Source of the DNA: Ascidiimonas sp046199005
Lineage (GTDB): Bacteria > Bacteroidota > Bacteroidia > Flavobacteriales > Flavobacteriaceae
NCBI GenBank assembly: GCA_046199005.1
Contig: CP176050.1
Coordinates: 744,001 to 808,000, forward strand
DNA length: 64,000 nt
Reading direction: 5' to 3'
The notes below the pieces were generated by a model. It ran no database searches, was not told the origin of the DNA, and saw nothing but the letters and a program-made list of their open reading frames with translations. Shown piece after piece: positions 7,865 through 15,782 of this stretch. Numbering within the stretch: position 1 is the first letter of the stretch; the number at the start of each line of letters is the position of its first letter. The translations under genes and the position numbers were made by a program.

Positions 7865-8827
7865 CTATTTGTTAAGAGAGGCTATTTCTGTGGGCAGAAC
7901 ACCGCGATGTTTTCTAAGAATATTTCGAAGCTGATTAGCACTGCTTAAACCTAATTGATTAGCGACAAAGTCAACCTTATGACCTTTTGATAATAAGGAA
8001 ACAGCCTTTTCGACTCTTAGTTTCTCAACGTAAGCTCCAATGGTAATCCCCAGTGTTTTCTTGAAAAGCCGCGTAAGATTTCGTTTGCTCATACAGACTT
8101 TCTCTGCCAGTATTTCTATGGATGGGGTTTCAGGCAGATTATTCAGTAAATAATCCTGAGCTAGATGAATACGTTGATCAAGATGATTTCTATACTGAAG
8201 AAAAATACTTAGCTGAGGGTCTGAGGTGCTTCTTCTAAAATAGATAACCACTTCTTTGGCAACATCCAGGGCAAGCTTTGTACCATAAAACTGTTCCAAA
8301 AGGTAGAGGGAAAGATCAATACCGGAAGCTACGCCCGCACTCGTATGAAGATTTTCTGAACTGGTGAACAGTCGTTCTTTTTCTAGTTTTACTTTAGGAA
8401 ATTTCCGGGCAAAATCATCAAAATATTTCCAATGAGTCGTTGCGATTCTATGATTCAACAAGCCAGTCTCAGAAAGGAGATAGCTTCCGGTGCAAATAGA
8501 ACAAATGTGGGCTTTTCTTTGATACTGAAGTTTTACCCATTCTAAAAAAGGAGCTATGCTTTGAATAAATTCTTCATTCGAAATCAAATCGTACTCCAAT
8601 CCCGGAATAAAAAGTAGATCACCTTCATTAAGATCTATTTGAGAAAAGGATAAAAGTTTGCTGAAATAAAGACCGGCACTACTTTCGGTCTCGGTTTTAC
8701 CATCAATTGAAACAAAGTACAGTTTAATATCAATACCAAATTCTTTTGCTTCATAAAAAATATGAGCAGGACCATTAATATCCAACAAATGCACCATCGG
8801 GGGTACAGCGAATACTATTTTTCTCAT
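7865..8827 (-). CDS. GlxA-type AraC-family transcriptional regulator (DJ-1 domain + HTH)
   Basis: Residues 1-185 form a DJ-1/PfpI domain (VPPMVHLLDINGP; cysteine elbow in CSICTGSYLL). Residues 220-318 form an AraC-type double HTH (LAEKVCMSKRNLTRLFKKTL and VDFVANQLGLSSANQLRNIL). Such regulators control small catabolic or stress loci through an unknown ligand bound by the DJ-1 domain. The neighbouring exported protein carries a related DJ-1 domain, and the two start codons are on the same strand 1 kb apart. The natural inference is that this regulator controls that gene. Confidence 0.87.
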   Translation of the reverse strand: MRKIVFAVPPMVHLLDINGPAHIFYEAKEFGIDIKLYFVSIDGKTETESSAGLYFSKLLSFSQIDLNEGDLLFIPGLEYDLISNEEFIQSIAPFLEWVKLQYQRKAHICSICTGSYLLSETGLLNHRIATTHWKYFDDFARKFPKVKLEKERLFTSSENLHTSAGVASGIDLSLYLLEQFYGTKLALDVAKEVVIYFRRSTSDPQLSIFLQYRNHLDQRIHLAQDYLLNNLPETPSIEILAEKVCMSKRNLTRLFKKTLGITIGAYVEKLRVEKAVSLLSKGHKVDFVANQLGLSSANQLRNILRKHRGVLPTEIASLNK

Positions 8828-9023
8828 GAAAGTGGGTAACTTCTATTCAAACAAAAATAATCAAACGTAATTTTAGGTTTGATCTTCTAGTTAGAAGAAC
8901 CTATTAAATATTCTGTGATTTACTTTAATCGCTAGACAAGTTACCCATGGTTAAGTTCATAATAAGAGACTTTTTCCAGTAGTTTTCTTTTCAGGATCCG
9001 GACATGTGTTCGGAAGGATATGT

Positions 9024-10286
9024 CTAAACCTCCTTACCTTTCAGCATTTTATTCCAATATAAATAGGGCAGCGCATACTTTTTTAGCATCCATAGTCTCC
9101 AGTGTTCTTTAGCACTGTTAAACACTAACATTTGTTTAAGCTTTGGGTCAGGGATAAAGTTCCCATCATAGTCAAACTCGGCCAGTGTCATTTTTCCATA
9201 ACCAGTCACAAGAGGGCAGCTTGAATATCCACTATAAGATCTGTTTTCGGCTTTCTGGCCCTTCATAAGTTTAAATAAATTATCTACTACTGCTGGAACT
9301 TGTTTCCTAATAGCTGCACCAGTCTTGGCGGTGGGTAATCCAGCTACATCTCCAATACCAAAAATATTAGCGTATGTATTGTGTTGTAAAGAATGATGAT
9401 CTACATCCAACCAACCTGCATCATTTACCAATGATGATTCTCTTACAAATTTTGGCGCTACTTGCGGTGGTGCCAGATGCAACATATCAAAAGGCATTTT
9501 AACAACAGAACCATCCTCAATTTGTTCTTTAAGAAGGGCATCGGGTTTGATTTGTTCTTTGTTTCTATCTGCATTCGTAAGTTTAAAATAGATGATTTGC
9601 TTTTCAGCATCTATTTTAATAGGAGCATAATGAGGTTTAAAGTGCATGCCATACCGTTTTATCACTTTTTCCAATGTCTCCTTTACAGGTTTAATGCCAA
9701 ATATAACGCTTCCGGGAGTGGCAAAAACCACGTTGGTCTTTGTATCAATTCCGGTTTTTCTGAAATAATCGGCGGCCAAATAGGCAATTTTCTGGGGTGC
9801 ACCTCCACATTTTATAGGAGTTGAAGGTTGCGTGAAAACAGCGTTGCCACCTTTAAAATTTTTAATGACTTCCCAGGTATGCTCCGGATCGGTATAATTA
9901 CTGCAAACAACTCCTTTGTCCAGTGCTTCCGGTAAGCCTTCTATCAAAGAAGGTTCCATTACCAGCCCGGGAGCAACGATCAAATACTCATATGAAATAG
10001 TTCCCGAATTTTTGGTGTCCACTGCATTATTCTCTGGATCAAAAGAAACCGCATGGTCTTTGATCCATTGGGCTTTCTTCGGTATTACCTTCTTCATTGG
10101 TTTTCCGGTTTTCTTATAATCGTAGGTGCCGGCGCCAACCAGCGTCCATGCAGCTTGATAGTAATGTGTATCTGCCGGCTCAATAATGGCAACATCTAAA
10201 GAGTTGTCTGTTCGGAGAAGCTTAGCAGCGGTCATGATACCTCCTGTTCCTCCACCTATAATTAGAATTTGATGATGCGTTTTCAT
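9024..10286 (-). CDS. sqr: Sulfide:quinone oxidoreductase
   Basis: This is an FAD-dependent disulfide-reductase-fold enzyme that oxidises sulfide to persulfide or polysulfide and passes electrons to the quinone pool at the membrane. The N-terminal Rossmann motif is IIGGGTGGI (residues 9-17). The cysteines expected of SQR are at 128 (GVVCSN), 160 (PIKCGGAPQK) and 357 (SSCPLVTGYG), nearly the classic 128/160/356 set. IFGIGDVAGLPTAKTGAA is the second FAD contact. I start at ATG 10286 (MKTHHQ, 420 residues). The longer frame to 10346 would swallow the promoter. It lies downstream of a CstB-like gene and a SulP gene on the same strand. Confidence 0.9.
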   Translation of the reverse strand: MKTHHQILIIGGGTGGIMTAAKLLRTDNSLDVAIIEPADTHYYQAAWTLVGAGTYDYKKTGKPMKKVIPKKAQWIKDHAVSFDPENNAVDTKNSGTISYEYLIVAPGLVMEPSLIEGLPEALDKGVVCSNYTDPEHTWEVIKNFKGGNAVFTQPSTPIKCGGAPQKIAYLAADYFRKTGIDTKTNVVFATPGSVIFGIKPVKETLEKVIKRYGMHFKPHYAPIKIDAEKQIIYFKLTNADRNKEQIKPDALLKEQIEDGSVVKMPFDMLHLAPPQVAPKFVRESSLVNDAGWLDVDHHSLQHNTYANIFGIGDVAGLPTAKTGAAIRKQVPAVVDNLFKLMKGQKAENRSYSGYSSCPLVTGYGKMTLAEFDYDGNFIPDPKLKQMLVFNSAKEHWRLWMLKKYALPYLYWNKMLKGKEV

Positions 10287-10309
10287 AATACCTGTTTTTG
10301 AGAATATGT

Positions 10310-10353
10310 TAAAGTTAGTAGAGGTTGGTGTGATATACAGTAACAAAGGTTAC
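10310..10353 (-). promoter_or_regulatory. sqr promoter with GTAAC-N4-GTTAC operator
   Basis: A perfect inverted repeat GTAAC-N4-GTTAC lies at 10340-10353, 54 bp before the start codon. On the minus strand a -7 element TAACTTTA occupies 10317 to 10310. The box centre (10346.5) is 36.5 bp from the last -7 base, i.e. near -42 from the expected transcription start. This is the class II position for a Crp/Fnr-superfamily activator, whose sites have this 5-4-5 geometry. The same arrangement precedes the next two genes. Confidence 0.75.
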
Positions 10354-10593
10354 ATAGGTATCACTTCATCAATAAATGATATAAGAATACAAACGTGATA
10401 AAAAAGACTATCTGGCTGATACATTTAGTAACATCATCTCGATCTATTAGAATTAGTACTATTTTTAGGTATATTCAAGAGCAACCTGGCGCAGCCTACA
10501 TTTACCCTGTCGATTAAACATTGAAAAAAGACCATCGACCCAAACAAAAAATTGGATGCTAGATGCGGAATGGTTCGAACCTGAATTTACTTA
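10354..10593. other. Intergenic stretch between sqr and the CstB-like gene
   Basis: Together with the sqr promoter this leaves just over 300 bp without a gene. I see no tRNA, clear hairpin terminator or supported small gene here. The spacing and the separate operator show that sqr is transcribed from its own promoter. Confidence 0.5.
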
Positions 10594-12006
10594 CTACAAA
10601 AGAGTAGTGGGGCATTTGTACTCAGATCGGGAGACAGAAGTCTTTAAAATTCCTTCGAATCCGCCTTCAACATCTACAAAATCTCTCCAACCTCTCTGTT
10701 TAAGAATAGACGCTGCGATCATACTGCGATATCCTCCAGCACAGTGCAATATGAAATTTTTGTCTTTTGGGATTTCCGCAAGGTGCTTATTGATCTCATT
10801 CAATGGAATGTTGTGAGCGCCAATTATATGTTCTGAATCATATTCACTCTTTTTTCGTACGTCTACGACAAACGGAGAATCAGCGTTATATATCTTTTCA
10901 AATGCTTCTGGTGATATTCTGTCTACCACTTCAAAATCCCGTTTGTCCTCTAGCCATGACGTAAATCCTCCTTTAAGAAAGCCAAGGGTATTGTCGTATC
11001 CTACCCGCGATAATCGTGTTACCGCTTCTTCCTCTTTTCCTGGATACGTAACCAGAAGTATTTCTTGTTGTACACTTGGGATCATCTCTCCTACCCACTG
11101 TGCAAAATTACCTTCTAATCCAATGTTAATGCTATTAGGAATAAAACCTTTTGCAAAATCTGCCGCGTTACGGGTGTCCAGGACTAATGCTCCGGTTTCG
11201 TTAGCGGCTGCTTCGAAGGCTTCTGGTGATAGCGCTTGCGTTCCCCGTTTCATAATTGTATCAAGACTTTCATAGCCTTTGATGTTCATGAGAACATTCT
11301 GAGGAAAGTAACCTGGTGGAGTCGTAAGTCCGGTGAGCAATGCTTTTTTAAATTCTTCTTTGGTCATTTTCTGCAAGGCATAATTCACCTTTTTCTGGTG
11401 CCCAAGCGTATCTGTAGTTTCTTTGCTCATCATTTTTCCGCAAGCAGAGCCTGCGCCGTGGTTGGGATAGACAATAAGATCATCACTAAGAGGCAAAATT
11501 TTATTGTGAAGCGAATCGTAAAGAAGACCGGCGAGTTTCTCTTCAGTGAGATCAGATACCACATGTTGGGCGAGGTCGGGTCTTCCAACGTCTCCAATAA
11601 ATAATGTATCACCCGTAATAATACCATGTTCCTTATTGTTTTCGTCAATAAGTAAATAAGTTGTGCTTTCCATTGTATGACCGGGGGTATGTATTGCCTT
11701 TATCTTGTATGCCCCTACTTCAAATATCTGACCATCTTCTGCGATGATCGCTTTATAACCGGGTTTTGCACTGGGTCCAAAAACAATTTCGGCTCCTGTT
11801 TTCTTTTTTAAATCTAAATGACCACTTACGAAATCAGCATGAAAATGAGTTTCGAATACATATTTGATTTTTGCTTTTTCGGCTTTCGCTCTATCAATGT
11901 AGGGCTGTACCTCTCTTAAAGGATCAAACACAGCAGCTTCGCCATTACTCTCTATATAATAGGCTGCATGGGCAAGACAACCGGTGTAAATTTGTTCTAT
12001 TTTCAT
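10594..12006 (-). CDS. CstB-like persulfide dioxygenase-rhodanese fusion
   Basis: Residues 1-240 are an ETHE1-type metallo-beta-lactamase domain that would oxidise glutathione or other persulfides to sulfite. The metal ligands are THFHAD (H54, H56, D58), HTPGHT (H110), GDTLF (D133) and PNHG (H183). Residues about 262-352 are a rhodanese fold without its cysteine: the active-site loop reads TYPGKEE. Residues about 365-458 are an intact rhodanese with Cys422 in HCAGGYRS, transferring sulfane sulfur. MBL + pseudo-rhodanese + rhodanese is the architecture of staphylococcal CstB. Here it sits between sqr and a SulP transporter, giving a coherent route from sulfide via persulfide to sulfite/thiosulfate. 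It has its own operator and promoter. Confidence 0.88.
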   Translation of the reverse strand: MKIEQIYTGCLAHAAYYIESNGEAAVFDPLREVQPYIDRAKAEKAKIKYVFETHFHADFVSGHLDLKKKTGAEIVFGPSAKPGYKAIIAEDGQIFEVGAYKIKAIHTPGHTMESTTYLLIDENNKEHGIITGDTLFIGDVGRPDLAQHVVSDLTEEKLAGLLYDSLHNKILPLSDDLIVYPNHGAGSACGKMMSKETTDTLGHQKKVNYALQKMTKEEFKKALLTGLTTPPGYFPQNVLMNIKGYESLDTIMKRGTQALSPEAFEAAANETGALVLDTRNAADFAKGFIPNSINIGLEGNFAQWVGEMIPSVQQEILLVTYPGKEEEAVTRLSRVGYDNTLGFLKGGFTSWLEDKRDFEVVDRISPEAFEKIYNADSPFVVDVRKKSEYDSEHIIGAHNIPLNEINKHLAEIPKDKNFILHCAGGYRSMIAASILKQRGWRDFVDVEGGFEGILKTSVSRSEYKCPTTLL

Positions 12007-12033
12007 TTTGTTTGTTTTTATGGTTTACAGCTT

Positions 12034-12077
12034 TAAATATACCTGTGATTTTCTCTTTATACGGTGACAAATGTTAC
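12034..12077 (-). promoter_or_regulatory. Promoter and operator of the CstB-like gene
   Basis: GTGAC-AAAT-GTTAC lies at 12064-12077, one mismatch from the perfect inverted repeat found before sqr and sulP. The minus-strand -7 element TATATTTA runs from 12041 to 12034. The centre-to-element distance is again 36.5 bp, and the box starts 58 bp from the start codon. The box overlaps the stop codon of sulP (12074-12076), so transcription from the upstream gene would run through it. Confidence 0.72.
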
Positions 12078-13807
12078 ACAAGAGGTTTTTTAGTTTGGAG
12101 GCTTATTTTTTCCTGCAACTCATTTTTTGGTGTTCGATGTAAGGCATAGGCATATGCTTCCGAAGTATGAACAAAAAAATTCTCTTTCCCGATTTTTTCA
12201 AGTAGTCCTGATTTGTAAATAATATCACGGGTAGGGCCAATTACTTCGGAAAAAAGAACCTTTATGTTTTTCTGTTTAAGATCATCAATAAGTTGCTCAA
12301 GCATAAAAACAGCGGTGCTATCAATATAGTTAATGGGTTCTGATTTTATGATGATCGCTTTTAAGTGTGGTTCATGCGCATTTATCCGCTTTAAAAGTTC
12401 GTTTTTGAAATAGTCTTTATTGCCAAAATAGAGTTGCGAATCAAATCGGATTACAAGTATATGGTGATCGGTTTCTACATTTTCTTCAAAGCGATCTATA
12501 TTTTTAAAATAATCTGTGCCTTTAATTTTACCTAAAACGGCCATGTGAGGTTTTGATATTCTGTAGACAAGCAGCAATAAAGAAAACAAGACACCAAGTA
12601 GAATTCCCTCTTTAATTCCTACAGCAAGTGTAATGAGAAAAGTTAGCAGTAATAGTACGAACTCATCTTTTCTGTTTTTGTAAAGACGTATGGGATATTT
12701 AAAATCGATAAGACCAAATACTGCTACCATAATAATACCTGCCAGTACTGCATTTGGGAGGTAGTAGAATAGTGGAGTAAAAAAAAGGAGCGTTAAAGCA
12801 ACAACCAAAACACTTACCAGGCTCGCAAGACCGGTTTTAGCTCCGGCCTGATCATTTACTGCTGTTCTCGAAAAACCTCCGGTGGTAGGATACGATTGAA
12901 AAAAAGATCCTATGATGTTAGCAGTTCCTAATGCCCTTAGTTCTTGATTTGCGTCTACCTCATAGTCTTTATGTTTTGTTTCTATAGCTTTGGCTACTGA
13001 GATTGCTTCCATAAATGCAATAAGCGCGAGCGTCACGGCAATGGAAAAAAGATCAGTTATTCTGGAAATATCAATAACTGGAATATCGAAAGATGGTAAT
13101 CCTGTTGGTACTTCCCGGACAATTTTAACGCCGAAGGACTCAAGATCCAGAAAATATACTGATAAAATTCCCAGTACCACAACGATAAGTGCCCCCGGAA
13201 TCTTCTTATTGATCCTTTTTAAGATAGTAAGTAATATAATAGATAGAATACCAATAATGATTGCATAGATATTTACCTGATCAAAAGTTTCAAATGCGTT
13301 TTTAATAAGTACATGTAATTGACTACTTCCCTCTATGGAAGTTCCTAAAAGATGTTTTAATTGACTTAATCCAATGATGATCGCTGCTGCCGAGGTGAAA
13401 CCACTAATTACGGGTTTTGAAAGAAAGTTTACCAGAAATCCCATCCGTAACATCCCTAAAACCAATTGAATCGATCCCATGAAAAAAGAAAGGAAGATAG
13501 CCATTGAAATATATTCTTCAATTCCTGAAAGAGCCAGTGCTCCTAATCCCGAAGCAACCAGTAAAGAGTCCATAGCAACAGGTCCTACAGCTAGTTGGCG
13601 CGAAGTACCCATAATTGCGTATATGATTTGAGGAAATAATGCTGCGTATAAGCCAAAAACTGGTGGTAGGCCGGCGATCATAGCATAGGCCATTCCTTGT
13701 GGTATAAGCATAATACCAACAGTAATTCCCGCAGCAATATCACCGGACAAATTACTTTTATGATAACCGGGAAGCCATTGAAAGATTGGGAGGTACTTTT
13801 TTAACAT
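12074..13807 (-). CDS. SulP-family anion transporter with STAS domain
   Basis: The 577-residue membrane protein shows the SulP signature near the N-terminus (GDIAAGITVGIMLIPQGMAY), about 10-12 membrane segments up to residue 430, and a C-terminal STAS domain (about 440-560, containing ALIIIKSEPINYIDST-like strands). SulP proteins move sulfate, bicarbonate or other anions. Sharing an identical promoter layout with sqr and the CstB-like gene points to a sulfur oxyanion (sulfite, sulfate or thiosulfate) as substrate. Direction is not decidable from sequence. No carbonic anhydrase gene is adjacent, which weakens a bicarbonate role. Confidence 0.88.
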   Translation of the reverse strand: MLKKYLPIFQWLPGYHKSNLSGDIAAGITVGIMLIPQGMAYAMIAGLPPVFGLYAALFPQIIYAIMGTSRQLAVGPVAMDSLLVASGLGALALSGIEEYISMAIFLSFFMGSIQLVLGMLRMGFLVNFLSKPVISGFTSAAAIIIGLSQLKHLLGTSIEGSSQLHVLIKNAFETFDQVNIYAIIIGILSIILLTILKRINKKIPGALIVVVLGILSVYFLDLESFGVKIVREVPTGLPSFDIPVIDISRITDLFSIAVTLALIAFMEAISVAKAIETKHKDYEVDANQELRALGTANIIGSFFQSYPTTGGFSRTAVNDQAGAKTGLASLVSVLVVALTLLFFTPLFYYLPNAVLAGIIMVAVFGLIDFKYPIRLYKNRKDEFVLLLLTFLITLAVGIKEGILLGVLFSLLLLVYRISKPHMAVLGKIKGTDYFKNIDRFEENVETDHHILVIRFDSQLYFGNKDYFKNELLKRINAHEPHLKAIIIKSEPINYIDSTAVFMLEQLIDDLKQKNIKVLFSEVIGPTRDIIYKSGLLEKIGKENFFVHTSEAYAYALHRTPKNELQEKISLQTKKPLV

Positions 13808-13830
13808 ATCAAGGTATCTTTTTCAGGATC

Positions 13831-13874
13831 CAAAATTAGTTGTACCAAAGGATATTAGCAGTAACAAAGGTTAC
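13831..13874 (-). promoter_or_regulatory. sulP promoter with GTAAC-N4-GTTAC operator
   Basis: A perfect box GTAAC-AAAG-GTTAC lies at 13861-13874, identical to the sqr site and 54 bp before the start. The minus-strand -7 element is TAATTTTG (13838 to 13831), a full match to TAnnTTTG. The centre-to-element distance is 36.5 bp, the same as at the other two sulfur genes. Confidence 0.78.
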
Positions 13875-13917
13875 ACAGAACCGGAGGCTATTGTATTGAA
13901 AATGTTAAGAAATTCAG

Positions 13918-13974
13918 AGAGTTATTTAAAATGATCTCTATATGAGTTAACTCACCAGAGTTATTTAAAATGAT
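13918..13974. repeat. Pair of 18-bp direct repeats upstream of sulP
   Basis: AGAGTTATTTAAAATGAT occurs at 13918-13935 and again at 13957-13974, 39 bp apart start to start. They lie upstream of the sulP operator, between it and the terminator of the lipoprotein gene. The function is unknown; they could be an additional regulator site or a small duplication. Confidence 0.6.
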
Positions 13975-14032
13975 GAGACCTGAAGTTTCAAGTATTGGAA
14001 AGGGAAGTAAATAACGATGTTTTTTGAAACGA

Positions 14033-14062
14033 AAAAGCCTTTCATTTCAATGAAAGGCTTTT
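14033..14062 (-). terminator. Intrinsic terminator behind the lipoprotein gene
   Basis: A 13-bp perfect stem (14033-14045 / 14050-14062) has a four-base loop. The minus-strand transcript ends in a T run after GCC. It closes the waaA-lipoprotein unit. Confidence 0.8.
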
Positions 14063-14078
14063 AAAAAACTTGGTAAAA

Positions 14079-14423
14079 TTATCCTATTTTTTTCTTTATA
14101 GTATCACCCGCTTTTTTGACTTCTTCTCCTGCTTTTTTCAAAGCATCTTTACTTTCATCAACAGCTTCTTTGGTACCTTCTTTAACTTTATCTACTGCGT
14201 TTTCTGCTTCCTCAGCAATATTTTCCATCGCCTCTTCGGTTTCATTTGCAACCTCTTCTAGTGCGTTCTCTGTTTCTTCCGCGGCTTTCTCCAGTGCATT
14301 TTCAGTTTCTTCGGAAGCATTCTCGATAGCTTCTTTTGCTTTATCTCTGTCTTCTTGCTTGCAAGAGGTAAATGATATATTTACAATACAGAGCGCAAGT
14401 GCTAAAAAAAATAATTTTTTCAT
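14079..14423 (-). CDS. Lipoprotein built of tandem 11-residue helical repeats
   Basis: The 114-residue protein has a lipoprotein signal (lipobox FTSC, Cys21) and then seven tandem undecads such as NALEKAAEETE, NALEEVANETE, EAMENIAEEAE, NAVDKVKEGTK and EAVDESKDALK. The 11-residue period with A at position 2 and E/K elsewhere predicts one long amphipathic helix. LEA group 3 and apolipoprotein-like proteins are built this way, and such helices lie on membranes or form right-handed coiled coils. It starts 11 bp after the Kdo transferase stop on the same strand, so it is probably cotranscribed. An antisense frame over it is only a mirror of its repetitive codons. Confidence 0.8.
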   Translation of the reverse strand: MKKLFFLALALCIVNISFTSCKQEDRDKAKEAIENASEETENALEKAAEETENALEEVANETEEAMENIAEEAENAVDKVKEGTKEAVDESKDALKKAGEEVKKAGDTIKKKIG

Positions 14424-14434
14424 TTGTTTTAAAT

Positions 14435-15679
14435 TTAGTTTTCAATTAATGTACGAATAAAGCTTAGTATTTGGACTTTTGCGCCTCTATTTTTAAGAAT
14501 ATAATCAGCATTAATGCTTCCGGTGGTCTTTCTTTTATCAGTATCTGAAAATAGCATATTAAGAGTTTGTTGAAGAGCCTTCGTGCTTTCTATGCTAATA
14601 ATACCTCCAAGTTCGACCAACTCTCTTGCTTCTTTAAATTTATCGTAATGTAGTCCAATAATAACCGGAATTCCAAACACAGCTGGTTCCAAAGTATTGT
14701 GAAGCCCAGTATTTCCTAAACCACCACCTACGTAAGCAATATCAGCATAGCTATAAATTTTGGTAAGGAGCCCAATCGTATCGATTATTAAAACCTCTGC
14801 TTTCACTAATAGTTCAGGAGTCATTTCGCTGTATAAAACGGTGCTTTTCGTGATTCGTTCTTTTAGTTTATTTATTTTGTCTTCTTTGATGGTATGTGGA
14901 GCAATGACATACTTTACATTTCTATCAGAATCATTTATATGGGCTATAAGCGCCGCTTCATCTTCCGGCCAGGTGCTTCCTGCCACCAGGCACAATTGTT
15001 GTTTCTTGAACTCTTCAATAAAATCTAATGTATTATCTCTTTCTAAAATTTCGACTACCCTATCGAAGCGGGTATCCCCGGAGAGACTAATTTCTTTTAT
15101 ACCTATGGACTTAAGTAGGCTTTTAGAATTTTCATCCTGCACAAAAAAATGATGAATCGTTTTTAAACGGTTTCTCATAAAGCTACCATACCACTTGAAA
15201 AACAATTGTTCTTTTCTAAAGATAGACGCGATCGCAATGACAGGAATATGTTCTTTTTTTAAAAATTTCAGATAATTTGGCCAAAACTCATACTTTATAA
15301 AGATTACCAGAGATGGTTTGGTGAGTTTTACAAACGTTTTAGCATTTTTAGAAGCATCCAACGGTAGGTAGGTAATAAGATCGGGTAATGGGTGGTTTTT
15401 TTTAACCTCAAAGCCCGATGGCGAGAAAAATGTCACCAGTATTTTATAATCAGGAAAAAGACTTTTTACTCCTTCCATCACCGGTAGTCCCTGCTCAAAC
15501 TCACCCAAAGAGGCCGCGTGAAACCATATAATTTTATCAGATGGTTTTATCGCAGCAGATAACTTTTGAAACACATCTTTTCTTCCTTCAACAAACAACT
15601 TTAGTTTAGGGTTAAAAAGAGCCCCTACTTTAATAAGTAAATCTGTAAATAGAAGTAGTATGTTATAAATAAAATTCAC
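14435..15679 (-). CDS. waaA: 3-deoxy-D-manno-octulosonic acid (Kdo) transferase
   Basis: This GT30 enzyme adds Kdo to lipid A precursors on the cytoplasmic face of the inner membrane, the first step of LPS core synthesis. The 414-residue protein begins with a membrane-anchoring helix (YNILLLFTDLLIKVGAL) and has the characteristic IIWFHAASLGEFEQG motif with the catalytic Glu. It also has VTFFSPSGFE, the nucleotide-binding part YVGGGLGNTGLHNTLEPA, and VIIGLHYDKFKEA. Its length is normal for the family. It is divergent from the sugar aminotransferase gene. Confidence 0.95.
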   Translation of the reverse strand: MNFIYNILLLFTDLLIKVGALFNPKLKLFVEGRKDVFQKLSAAIKPSDKIIWFHAASLGEFEQGLPVMEGVKSLFPDYKILVTFFSPSGFEVKKNHPLPDLITYLPLDASKNAKTFVKLTKPSLVIFIKYEFWPNYLKFLKKEHIPVIAIASIFRKEQLFFKWYGSFMRNRLKTIHHFFVQDENSKSLLKSIGIKEISLSGDTRFDRVVEILERDNTLDFIEEFKKQQLCLVAGSTWPEDEAALIAHINDSDRNVKYVIAPHTIKEDKINKLKERITKSTVLYSEMTPELLVKAEVLIIDTIGLLTKIYSYADIAYVGGGLGNTGLHNTLEPAVFGIPVIIGLHYDKFKEARELVELGGIISIESTKALQQTLNMLFSDTDKRKTTGSINADYILKNRGAKVQILSFIRTLIEN

Positions 15680-15782
15680 CTATTATTCTTTGAATGCTAA
15701 AATACAGTCTTTGTAGAAAATTCATTGGGTATCGTTGCTTATTTTCGTAATATTGTTCTTAGCAAACATCACCTGATAGTAC

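Noticed and set aside
11236..11604. 122-codon plus-strand frame inside the CstB-like gene
   Set aside because: It is antisense to a gene with full metal and rhodanese motifs and has no family features of its own.
14116..14460. 114-codon plus-strand frame over the lipoprotein gene
   Set aside because: It is the mirror of the repetitive GAA/GCT codons on the minus strand: its product is a Ser/Ala/Phe low-complexity string, while the minus-strand product has a lipobox and regular repeats.
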